Source: Tetrapyrgos nigripes
Lineage: Eukaryota > Basidiomycota > Agaricomycetes > Agaricales > Campanellaceae
Length of the DNA stretch: 64,000 nt
Assembly: GCA_013368315.1 (NCBI GenBank)
Contig: JAACJM010000006.1
Span: forward strand, 1,178,001 to 1,242,000
Reading direction: 5' to 3'
The translations under genes and the position numbers were made by a program. Under the pieces are notes generated by a model. It made no database searches. It saw only the letters and a program-made list of their open reading frames with translations, and was not told the origin of the DNA. Of the stretch, positions 46,726-56,972 are shown piece after piece (within the stretch, counting starts at the first letter, position 1; each line of letters starts with the position of its first letter).

Positions 46726-47594
46726 GAGGCTAGGCTGGACAATGTGTCGAGGTTTTTTTTACTTTTTCTGTATCAATAGCCAAACTTACCGTCCCTGTTT
46801 TCGTTAATGAAAGGTCATCCAGATAATTCGCGATCATTGTGGGCTTCATCAATGTCAGTGAGCAGGCGATGTTAGGACAAGCGCTCGCACTGCTTGTTGG
46901 ATCCACATCTGGGGCTTGCTTCATTCTGTCCCTTGACTGCATCTACGTTACCTTCCCCGCGCCCTAAGGCTTTAACGTCTGCACCCGCGGATGAGCTCAC
47001 TGCAGAGGATTGTTGTCCTCTTGGCTTGGTCCTAAACAGGTATGATTTCCAGGTCCTTGGAACCGCAACAATGACTCTTCAGCCTCAAATTGCTCCCGTG
47101 TCCAAGTATCTCGAAGGGGTAAACGACTTTGCTTTCGCTACATATTTGAGCTTCGGTACAAGGGGTTGGCCCGCGGTACGCGCGTTGAACAACTTCGCGC
47201 TCATTATTGACCGCGTGTAACGTTGACGGCAGGAGGCCAGGAGTCATTTGCCCCAGCAGTCTTTGTGGATATGGTTCGGTCGAGATGGATTCCGGAGGAA
47301 GGGTATTCGAAGGAGATAGGATAGTGTTTGCGTTCGGTGAAGCTCGTTGCTTGGGACGCCGATGGTCCATGGAGCTTTGGTTGCGCTTTAGACAAAGGGT
47401 CTTGGTTTTGAACATGTGGTTGCGGGTTCTTCCAATGTGTAGAGGATAGAGTGAAGTACATGGTTTGTTATATGTACATGCCAAGTATACAACATTTCTT
47501 TCAGATTCGTGTACGTTACAGTAACCCAGGGCAGAATCCAAGGAGTAGTGACTTCGACGATTCCGGGTATATCCAGTAGTTACATACACCACAA
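46726..47594. other. Truncated pirin tail and convergence point of inverted cassettes
   Basis: 46726 to about 47145 matches the pirin tail of copies 1 and 3. The similarity then stops abruptly ('gctttcgct|acatatttg'). 47146-47594 is unlike the other copies and lies between two cassettes in opposite orientation, so it marks the inversion centre. No gene is supported there. Confidence 0.6.
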
Positions 47595-50565
47595 TCAAGG
47601 TGCATAAATACTACTAGGCGTCTGGCTTCTGCGAGAAACGAAACCAAATTCCGTAGACGGAAGGGACGTTGCACGGTCACTATGACCAGACGAACTGGCC
47701 GCCCTCAAGTTCGCGCCATCTGCCGTTGAAGAAGCCTGCCTCGTGGTCGCCCCTCGCTTGAACTTGCTGCAGGTTCTCATATGTCTGTTCAAGACATGTT
47801 TCGTTCCATAACTGCAACCACATTTGTCGCAAGTAAAGTTCCTAATACCGTAGTGCGAGTTGAGATGATCTGTGTCACAAAAAGAAATTAGTATGATATT
47901 CAAACAACGAGTGATAATAGCTAATAAGACGAACTAGCTAGATTATGTTTGGCCGTGAAAGTCGCTGGGCATAAATCGCAGCGGAACCTTGGAGATTTGA
48001 GCCGTCGTCTCGAGCTAGCCGCTGCGGCGACTGCGGGACTGGCTACTATCATCTTCTTCAGAGAATCTTGGCCCGGGTTAGCCCTGGCTGCCACGAGGGG
48101 ATATATATTCCAGGGGCTTGAAGAAGAAGAGTTGGATGAGCTGGGAGTATGATCTGAGTGAGGATAAGGAGAGCACGCCGAAGTACTGGTGCTGTGAATT
48201 GATGGGTATGGCCACGGACTGACCGATCCAGCCCCGAAAGACAAGATATCACCGCTGATGTCTGGTGGTGGTGGTGACGGGATTGTCGTGAAATGGTCAA
48301 ACGGGCTGTTGGTGCCAGAGGAACAAGAGACGAGGCTAGGTGTTGAAGTCCCAACGCTGTTAATATCCCATGTTGAGGATACTATTGAGAAAGGAGAGGA
48401 CTGAGTACTGATGGCAACCTCCTGCGGTTTATAAGGGACGAAATATTCGCAGTGATTGCCCGCGTCATAGTTGGTTGTATAGGCCATATAGCCACTAGGA
48501 ATATACGGGTCCTCAGGGTCTTCCATTTTCACGGAAATGGTCTCACTCGAAGACTGAGTATCGTCAACTTTGACCAAAGAATTGTCTGAACTGAGTTTGC
48601 GCCTCTTGGAAGAGATAAACTCGTTCGTATCATCGCCGACATATGAGTATTCATCGAGCCAACTGGACAACATTTTTGTCTTGCCATCTGTTGGATAAAT
48701 AGGTTACACTGAGAATTGATGCTTGAGCTTGAACAGCGAGGACATACTCGATTCATCGTCTGGCGAAAGAGCCACAGTAGTTATTGCAGGGGTTTCCGGT
48801 GATTTCCTTTTGCTGGGAGTGGATGCACGACAAGGATCAATGCGTCGCAAAGTGGGAGACGTAAGCATCCCCAGTACGGAATCGTCCTTCGAATCTACTT
48901 TCATGTATGATCAGTGTGAAGTGAATAAATTAACTAATGAATCGATTTACTTTGCTCGAACTTAGACGGGAATTTATCCAGCATTCGGCTGATTAAAGTG
49001 GATTTATCTGGGAATTGGCTGTCCGACTGGAAGTGGATGTAGGTGAGGAGTGATACAATGGCCAATAGTCATTCAGGCTCACCTCTTCCAAAACAGATGC
49101 CCATTCGTCATCATGAGTGATGGCAACATTGGTGTCTGGGCACTAAATAATTTCCTAAGACGAAGGGTTCTTTGGAAAACGATGCTTAACATACCTTGTC
49201 CAGAATGTACTCGTTTATTACATCGGATGGATGATGTAGCTGCAAAGTCATTATCAGCATGTAATGTCGAGCTATGAAATAAACCCTCGATACCTGAAAT
49301 GGTATCCCAGATTCAGAGTCTGAATCAGAGTCAAAGATGCTAGACCCCCTCGGACTCAATGAACCAGACCTCGCCGAGTCTGTATCTCCTGCCAGAGAAG
49401 AGTACGACGTTATCGGTGAGAGATCGAGAGCCCCTGGCGACTGAGATGAAAATTGAGAATCGCTCTGCCGACTTGATCTGGTACTTGAACCAGAAGTTGA
49501 TGGTGTGGATGGGGGAGCAGGCGAACGGACTGTCGATGAGTTCAAGCTGCTGGGTGGCGAAGCGGATCCGCTGGATGACAGACTCGGTATAGAACCCTTG
49601 TACAGCAATGCTTTAGGATCCGCCTTGACCAAGTCCAAAATTTTGATGGCGGGTTTGTACCTAAAATTCTGCCTTATCATGATTTTAAACCCTCGAATGA
49701 ATGGGGACAGATTATGAAGCGTATGGCCTGGGTTTGATCCTCCTCTCCAATGCTCATGTTGGGGCAAGGAGCTATAAGACAGGGATAGTCTTCCGAAATC
49801 TCCATTGGGTAGAAGAGGACAGGAGAATCTGAAAGATAGGGAAGTATCTCTGGAGGAACTGGCAAAAGACAAGTTTTCGTAGCAGCTGGTTCTGTCGAAA
49901 CCCGTGATGACGTAGAGAGAACCGTTGTGGGCGTCCATCCTGACTTGGTCATTGAGGTACCTGTACCAAGATTCGGCGTTCTTTGTGGTGTAATCGCGGA
50001 TGTCCGGTAAACCACGATAATCTACACGACGAGCGCCTTCAGGAAGTATGAGGACAGCGCCTTGTACGCGAGAGGATCGATATTCCAGACCAATGCCTGG
50101 CGTTACTGGTATCCCCCTGGGACCATCAAAAAGTTGACCATCTGTCAGTCTCGGTATGGAACTCGAAAGAGGTAGGACATACGGAGCCAGAATGGTCCCA
50201 TCAACACCCAGTTTAATCTCCTGCGTCTCTTTGCTAAATACCCTAGCATTCTCCAAATGATAAAGACCATTTGAAGAAAAGAGATGATTCTCCCGAAACT
50301 CCAAAGGCTCGAAACCAGGAGGAACCCCATATACCTCGTTCACTGGATCGTCGGGTGGTCTGAAGATATTGAACAGGGTTGTAAAGTCACCGGAGTCACT
50401 TATCAAGCCTACATCTCCTAGTCTAACCCCCTCTGAATAGATATCTCCCCAATGGTGTTGGGACCCGGTGCCGATCCTATTAGGCTCCGGGTTCAACAGC
50501 GCACAGCCGTGGCCATGATAGAACAATTGACCGGAATAGGTGTCTTGACGAGTTATTCTACCCAT
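47595..50565 (-). CDS. Module - C2H2 zinc-finger fusion protein, 875 residues
   Basis: Exons (5' to 3') 50565-49294, 49239-49195, 49142-49083, 49026-48951, 48894-48748, 48687-47935 and 47869-47595 sum to 2628 nt, exactly 876 codons, all introns GT-AG and in phase. Residues 1-~530 are the agaricomycete module ('GRITRQDTYSGQLFYHGHG', 'RIPR'-like Ser region, 'FIRGFKIMIRQN', 'HPSDVINEY'). Then come basic clusters (TPSKRKSP, SSKRRKLSS), a Ser/Pro-rich region, SSRRRLKSPRF, and two fingers: C-DL-C-x12-H-x3-H (split by the last intron) and C-DK-C-x12-H-x3-C. Predicted to be a nuclear DNA-binding protein. One continuous frame over seven exons argues for a real fusion rather than two genes. Confidence 0.85.
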
Positions 50566-51339
50566 AGCCGGTGGTCTAGTAAGCGCAGAGGAGTGCGAGA
50601 GTGGGGGACTGATAGTGGGTGACTTGAGTGGGGGGATTTCAAGTTGGAAGGAAATGGCAGCGTACCAGGCATTTTAAGGAGTCATCTCGAGCAAGCAAGC
50701 GCCTGCACAAAAATAGAGCTTTATATTAGTTCGCTTTTGGAAAAAGCAACAGCTTTCGGCGTTCGCCACATGGCTATCCTCTGTTAATCCTGTGCAGGTC
50801 TGCACGTTTAGATTTGGGCAAAACACACGAGAAAACACGAGAATTCACAATAGTGCCAATACTTTGCGGGAGAAGACACAGGAGTAGCAGGGCGTTGAAC
50901 GACAGGGCTAAGAAAGCGAAAGCACAGTCGTTTGCCCCTTCGAGATACTTGGACACGGGAGCGATTTGAGGCTGAAGAGTCATCGTTGCGGTTCCAAGAA
51001 CCTGGAAATCATACTTGTTTAGGACGAAGGCGACAGTCCTCTGCAGTGAGGTCATTCGCGGGTGCAGACGTTGAAGCCTTAGGGCGCCCACTATTGAAGC
51101 TAGACGCGGGGAAGGTGACGTAGACGCAGTCAAGGGACAGAATGAAGCAAGCCCCAGGTGTGGGTCCAACAAGCAGTGCGAGCGCTTGTCCCAGCATCGC
51201 CTGTTCACTGACATTGATGAAGCCCACAAAGATCACGAATTATCTGGATGACCTTTCATTAACGAGAACAGGGACGGTAAGTTTAGCTATTGATACAGAA
51301 AAGTAAAAAAAACCTCAACACATTGTCCAGTCCAGCGTC
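50566..51339 (-). pseudogene. Pirin tail, copy 3
   Basis: Minus-strand equivalent of 40600-41290, between pirin 3 and the fusion gene. Here 'FVGFINVSEQAMLGQALALL' and 'FILSLDCVYVTFPAS' are open in one frame and 'FQVLGTATMTLQPQIAPVS' in another. A small gene is possible but not supported by a consistent frame across copies. The last ~200 bp before 50566 is the likely promoter of the fusion gene and is shared with copies 1 and 4. Confidence 0.45.
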
Positions 51340-52520
51340 TTACGCCAAATCAAACAACAAAACTTCTGCCTTCCTGTCACCTACATTCTCGACCACAAAC
51401 TCGCTTCCAGGCTTCACTTGTAAATAAGCACCGTCGCCTTCCCTCAACGTTACCTCTCCTCCACTTCCGCTAATCTTCACCGTACCCCCTTGTGCTTTAC
51501 CCTCATTATACCCACTCGTCATAATCACATGGAAATATCCCTTAGTCCCAGTCATCTCCTGCGTCACCTTCTTCCCCTCTCCAACAATACTCGCATAAAG
51601 CGTAAGCGGACTCTGTACCGGTGCAGGTCCATCAGACCCTTTTCCGTCTCTCAAATCCTTCTTAACACCCTCAGCACTAATAGGTGCAACTACCCTCACC
51701 CATTTATCCGTTTTCTCCTCGTCTGAAAAGAACCGAGTAAAATATTTCGGTGTGAGACGGGGAGTGGAAGGTATAGACCAGATTTGGAGGAAATGAACGG
51801 GTTTGGTGCCATGGGCTTTTTCAGAGTGGGAGATACCGGTGCCGGCAGAGGTGAGTTGGACGTGGCCTCGGGAGAGGATTTCGGTGTTGCCCATGGAGTC
51901 TTTGCTGAAGAAGACAAAGTGTAATGCGTCAGCGAAGGACAGGAAGTATGGGGAAGGACACGTACTGCTCCAATTCACCCTCAACAACGTATGAAAAGAT
52001 CTCGAATTCCCTATGTGAGTGTGTACCAAAGCCATTATGTGCCGCTACACGGTCTTCGTTGATGACGCGGAGGCAACCATAATGATCGTGTCCGGATTGT
52101 TGGTACCTATGAAAGATGGTGGGTTCAGATCAGTGCCGAGTAGTGGGAGATAGAAAAGCCGAAGACGTACATAGCGAAAGAGAAAGTATGGAACGTTTTC
52201 AACCATTCATGATCGGCATGGCCGCGTTCTTCACTTCGACGGGGAACGATTTGGATAGAGTCGGACATCTTAGTCGTGGTAGAGGAGAGTGGTCTCGATA
52301 AAGGTGATAGGGAAGATATACTCGAAAGCGAGATGGGAATTGTCCTGAGACTAGGTAGAGTTCTTGTAAGGTTCTTCAAGTTGTTGAAGGACAGATTGTC
52401 GAATGGGAATGATGACCAGCCAAGGACGTTAGCAAGGAGGCTTATATAGACGGGAGCTAAAGCGATGAGAACCAGAAAACCTATTACAGTTCGAGGTGAT
52501 GATGATGAGGAAGAGGGCAT
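51340..52520 (-). CDS. Pirin family protein, copy 3
   Basis: Exons 52520-52171, 52106-51966 and 51904-51340 sum to 1056 nt (351 residues), with the same intron positions as copies 1, 2 and 4. N-terminal hydrophobic segment, H-x-H and H-S-E ligands present. A small change is YQQSGHDHYG where the other copies have YQESGHDHYG, at the start of exon 2. Same strand as the fusion gene that follows, with the conserved tail between them. Confidence 0.9.
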
Positions 52521-52991
52521 GACAGAAGCCTAAACTTCTGGCTAATACTTATATGTATGCATTTGCAAGCAAAGTCTGTGATCTCTATGATCAACGGATG
52601 CTTGGGAATGCCGCCTTCAGCTGAAATTACTTGAAAAGGAAACGCCCGACCCATGGAATCCCAGGACTCCCGTCATCGTCTGGATAGTGAGGGAAAGAGA
52701 ATACTCGAAGAGGAAGGAGTGATCGGGATCTTGCTTGGTAATGAACACGTGGCATCGTAATCAGGATGAAGCAATCTCGACTGCGTCAGCGATTTCGCGT
52801 AACCCGCGTCCCCTTCCTGACAGTTGCACTGGCGGACTGTCCGATACTAGCATCTATCTCCTCGCTAACAGCCTCGGCCACAGCAGTCCTTATATATGCT
52901 TTCAACGTCTGTATCAAATTTCTCGCCTCTGCGAGGAACAAGTTGACTTTCGTGAATACTGACTGAGTAGCAACCACCTGTCTTCGTTTCA

Positions 52992-53700
52992 GTGCCTTCT
53001 GTGTTGCATGTCTCAAAACTTCATCTTCTCCTTTTCTTCTTTGAAGACCTTGATCTTTTTATCCGAACCTACCAACCCATTCGGGAATGTTGGAGACTCG
53101 CACCTCCAATGTCCCGACATTGGGGTGGTCCACGTTTTAGGAGCCACGTCGGCGATGCTGTATTGTGTGACTACTTTGAAACATCCGCATGCTGCAACTG
53201 TTCTTAGCATATGCTCTGAAGAAGTTTCCATATCGGCGGATAACTGTTTTGATGGCAGTCGCAACCTTCTACAGACTTTGGCACTTCTCTCCAGCAGCTC
53301 AGCTTACGAGCCGCAATGGTGTCTGCTGTCTACTGATTCGAGAGGCAAAGTGGTGAGAATTTGGTCTCAGCCTAGCTTTTCTCGTTGTAATTTCTCCATA
53401 CTTCGTCTTTCGATCTTCGTAGTTGCGGTACATGAATCCCAACCCCCAACACATCTTCATCGACCTTTCAGATGACTCCAAGTTCTCACCCCTTTCCTTC
53501 AGAATCTCGAATCTCGAATATGATATGACCAAAACTTCATGGTCTCAAACTCAGCTTAGCCCAGCTATCGCTTAGGCTTGATGTTAATGACACTCCTGCC
53601 GATCCAAAGACAGATTGGCCAGTACTGGACCAAGTCCTCTCAGATGTGAAATGATTTCCAAATCTGACTCGTCTCGCCTTTTATCCGCGTGGGCTGATCA
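52992..53700 (+). pseudogene. F-box/Leu-rich-type gene relic, copy a
   Basis: Pieces in several frames ('NFIFSFSSLKTLIF', 'VLSICSEEVSISADN', 'LLQTLALLSSSSAYEPQW', and at about 53580-53680 'DWPVLDQVLSDVK' stop 'FPNLTRLAFYPRG'). The style matches the Leu-rich half of agaricomycete F-box proteins. TGA at 53652-53654 stands where the second copy has CGA (61518-61520). No F-box itself is visible. Confidence 0.5.
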
Positions 53701-54195
53701 TTGGCACACAGGGAACCGTATTTGGGAAAGAATGGAGACACAAATCCTCAGCCGCAGAGCTCGGTTGACTCAAGATACCAGTATGTAAAGAGTTCAGGTT
53801 GGGAATGGTATGATATGCTACCGTGATCCCCAAGGTACCACCTCCTCGAGAAGCAGTGATTGAAACGTTGGAACAGAAGAAGATACTACATGATGCTGAG
53901 TGGGCTTAGAAGAACTTAATGATGGACAAAATCAGGTCGTTGTTACCGCGGATTGAAGGAAGATGGAAGTTGTTTTGAGAGAACCATCGACGACATATGA
54001 TTAGACGGCAATTAGACGGACTGACAGATTTTAAACAAACCAAGCATGTCCACGTTTTTTGTTTGTGGTTACAGTAAGTGCCACTAATCAAATAATTTTG
54101 TATTCGGAGACAGCATATGCAGTCCGCTAATCCCAATTTTTTCTACTAGAGCTAGCCTCTGAGCATAACGAGTAGTCGACACGAGTCAAAGGAGG
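53701..54195. other. Duplicated non-coding stretch
   Basis: Parallels 61620-62037 with small indels. No gene seen. Confidence 0.4.
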
Positions 54196-54450
54196 AATGA
54201 CTGGTCAAGATACGATCCCGTGTCGCGTCTTTTTTTGTGTCGCGTCCACCGGTAGCTGTTCAGATAGCACTTTCGCGCTGGAGGATTACGGAAGGAATCC
54301 GTATCATGCAGTTCAACGAAATCCCCGTCCGATGCTATACCAGTGAATTTGGAGATCAGTGTGAGTAGTACCAGCTTTGATAAATATAACAAGTACAACG
54401 GCGAGTTTTTCAGAAGAGAAAGGCAAACTTCGCTGCCGATCACTTCCGCT
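54196..54450 (+). pseudogene. Broken copy of the small ORF at 62038
   Basis: Begins ATGACTGGTCAAGAT like 62038, but carries an extra ~33 bp ('acgatcccgtgtcgcgtctt...') and a deletion that shift the frame. It keeps a good donor (GTGAGTAG after 'gatcagt') that the other copy has lost, suggesting the ancestral gene was spliced here. Confidence 0.5.
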
Positions 54451-54955
54451 TTCCCAAGCGCGGATAGCCCCTATAAGATAGGCCTTACCTAGTCTCTCCT
54501 AGACAGACACTCTGACGATCTACTAAAGTAGATGTACTGTAGGTGGCCTTACCGAGGGTCGACGTAAGTACTGAGAAGCTATAGTGTAAGTAAGCCCCAT
54601 CTATAGATAATATAAAACAATACTACAACTGTTTCGAGAGGTTTCTTGAAGATTCTGGGAGAGGACCGTGCACAGAATGAGCACCGACGTTGTTGAAGTC
54701 AATCAACAAACCGCGACGCGCGACGCGGCAAGGTCACACAAGGATTTGATAGGGGAGTACTGCCAATCAGGTGCTGGAGAAGTTGTTTACAATGTTTACA
54801 AATTGATATTCATCTACGCCTAAAAATAGACTAAGGTGTGTCGACTTCGATGAACCAGACTGTGGTAAAGGTAAGAGAAAATATATGTACTGAATGCTCC
54901 ACCCCCCCGTGTGGAGACCAAAAGGTCCTAGCAGTGTGATTGGCTACTGGTATAG
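54451..54955. other. Intergenic, 3' side of TEA gene
   Basis: No gene seen. Similarity to the 62-kb copy ends near 54440. Confidence 0.45.
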
Positions 54956-56516
54956 CTATAACAAGTGGTCGATAGAGTCGGAGCTGTCATCGCGATAACC
55001 AGCCTCTCGAAAGCCTCTGAAACGCTCTAGATTGTCCCTATAGTATGGCGGCGAGGTCCGGTCGTAGTTCTCCTCAGAACCACTGGGGGTAGTGGGGACA
55101 GAACCAGACCAGCCATCGTGGTTTCTAAGGTCGTATCCAGCGTAGTTCGATAGCATCTGGTCGAAGAAATCAAGGTTCTGCGGGTAAGCCTGATTGACAG
55201 TTGGTTGCACGCTGGTTTCTGAGTTGGTCTCCATAGAATAGAGCATTCCAAGGCCATTCTCCTCCGCCGAAGTTCGTAGGTTTGAATGAGATTGCGGGTA
55301 GCTATAGCGAAACTTGTACACCGCTGAGAAGAGGACAAATGGAGTCGAGGAATTTGGATTATCACGAAGTATGTTTTGATAAACCGTAAGTTTGGTGGGG
55401 TCTGCATCGAGATCACTTCAGACGCAACCTTCTCACTTCATGAAAGCGTTACCCACCTTCTGACTGGCAAATAGCATCCCATAAGCCACTGCTAAAGGAG
55501 GCTCTGTACATATACGTGCTGTCCGGAACTGCGTATGGCATTTGGGAATGATCGAGAGGACTAAGAGCAGAAACGTCACTCTTCCAAGCCTTCTCGGTGT
55601 CCTGATCATTTTGGTAGACTCTGAAGATCGAACGAATCTCTGATGTAGGTAGTGCGGATCCAGAAGTGAAGGTGAGAGTGGGATCGATGGCGCGTATGGG
55701 TACTGGGGACGCAGGGGCTTCGGAGGTCCCCGTGGAAGTTGAGCTAAAATAATTCGACGCCCCGGATGATCCCATTGCTGTGTGACCTTCGGGTACGATA
55801 TCGTAGGTATAGATGATAGGCCGTAATGGCCTAGCAGCACACTCGTTTGCTTGAAAGTTAGGGGACCCGGGAAGTGATGCGTCGCTCAACGATGGGGAGG
55901 CATCAGAGAGGCCGTAACGTTTCAAACAACTGCGGTTTGAGATTGGGGCGTTTTGCTTCCCGACGGGGGACAGTAGGTGTTGGACTGAGTAGAGCCAACC
56001 ATGTGTTTAAGGTTCAGTAACACGACGTACGGCGCAGGAGATGACCGGCGACAACTTACGCTCTTTAGCATTGCATGTGTCTCTAAGGTGTTGCAGGCGA
56101 CTGCCGACTTGTTTAGCAGTGCGATATTTCCCAGTCGCGCGCAGCATGTATTCGGAGATGAAGCGATTCCTCATGGGGTACCTAAACTGGACGGTTAGCG
56201 TCCTGGTCTACAGGGCATTCTTAAGACTTACCGGCCGAGCAGGACAGTCTCTCGAGAGTTATCTGGTTGGTATTTAGCCAGACCTGCAAATGTAAAACAT
56301 CGTTTGACAATTTCTACATGGCGGCTGTCAAAAGGTCGTACCTTCAAGCAGAGCAGCTTCGAGCTCAGGAGGCCATACCATTTCACCGCCCTTCTGGGTT
56401 TTCCACCACTGGCGACCGCCGAAAGAATTGTTTGAACTGAATTTGCGCCTCTTGGAAGAGAGAAACTTGTTCGCATCATCGAGATATGTGTGTTCATCCG
56501 GCCAGCTAGAGAACAT
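54956..56516 (-). CDS. TEA/ATTS-domain transcription factor with borrowed N-terminus, 440 residues
   Basis: Exons 56516-56342, 56283-56232, 56181-56060, 55984-55457 and 55401-54956 sum to 1323 nt, exactly 441 codons, introns GT-AG and in phase. The TEA domain is complete: 'WKTQKGGEMVWPPELEAALL', 'LAKYQPDNSRETVLLGR', 'RNRFISEYMLRATGKY' and 'RTAKQVGSRLQHLRDTC', then 'LQHLLSPVG'. By family (AbaA, Tec1, TEAD) it binds DNA as a developmental regulator. The first ~32 residues (MFSSWPDEHTYLDD, SSKRRKFSSNN) are the last exon of the module, in frame with the TEA part; the native N-terminus is missing. Upstream module DNA (56.5-58.7 kb) is broken, so translation probably starts at 56516. Confidence 0.88.
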
Positions 56517-56972
56517 TTCTGTCTTGCCATCTGCTGGATAAATAGGTTACACTGAGAATTGATGCTTGAACAGGTAGGACATACTCGATTCATCGTCTGG
56601 TGGAAGAACCACAGTAGTTATTGCAGGGGTTTCTGGTAAGAACGAGTTTTCGTCTTTCATCGCAGCCATATAGCCATTAGTAATATACAGGTCCACAGGG
56701 TCTTCCATGTTCACGAAAATGGCCTCATTTGAAGATTGAGCATCGTCAATGCCCAAAGAATTGTCTGAACTAAATTTGTGCCTCTTGGAAGAGAGAAACT
56801 CGTTCGCATCATCGAGATATGTGTGTTCATCTGGCCAGCTGGAGAACATTTTTGTCTCAGTGTCATCTGCTGGATAAACAGGTTACACTGAGAATTGATG
56901 CTTGAACAAGTAAGACATACTCGATTCGTCATCTGGCGGAAGAACCACAGTAGTTATTGCAGGTGTTTCTGG
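56427..56972 (-). repeat. Tandem duplication of module exons
   Basis: The exon pair encoding 'LPPDDES' and 'WPDEHTYLDDAN' with SSKRRKFSS occurs twice, about 335 bp apart (56427-56635 and 56761-56972). Between the copies is a short C2H2-fusion-type continuation ('MEDPVDLYITNGYMA', compare MEDPEDPYIPSGYMA in the fusion gene). The downstream copy is the one joined to the TEA domain. Confidence 0.8.

Larger units (their letters stand above)
52521..54450. repeat. Segmental duplication, copy of 60405-62230
   Basis: The DNA upstream of pirin 3 and pirin 4 is alike for about 1.9 kb: the pirin promoter region, a stretch readable as minus-strand 'KRRQVVATQSVFTKVNLFL', an F-box/Leu-rich relic and a small ORF. 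Copies 1 and 2 lack all but the first ~240 bp. Copies 3 and 4 therefore arose by duplication of a larger unit. Confidence 0.85.

Noticed and set aside
47207..47449. 80-codon plus-strand ORF between the inverted cassettes
   Set aside because: Short, without motifs, and lying in the unique DNA at the convergence point; no counterpart in other cassettes.
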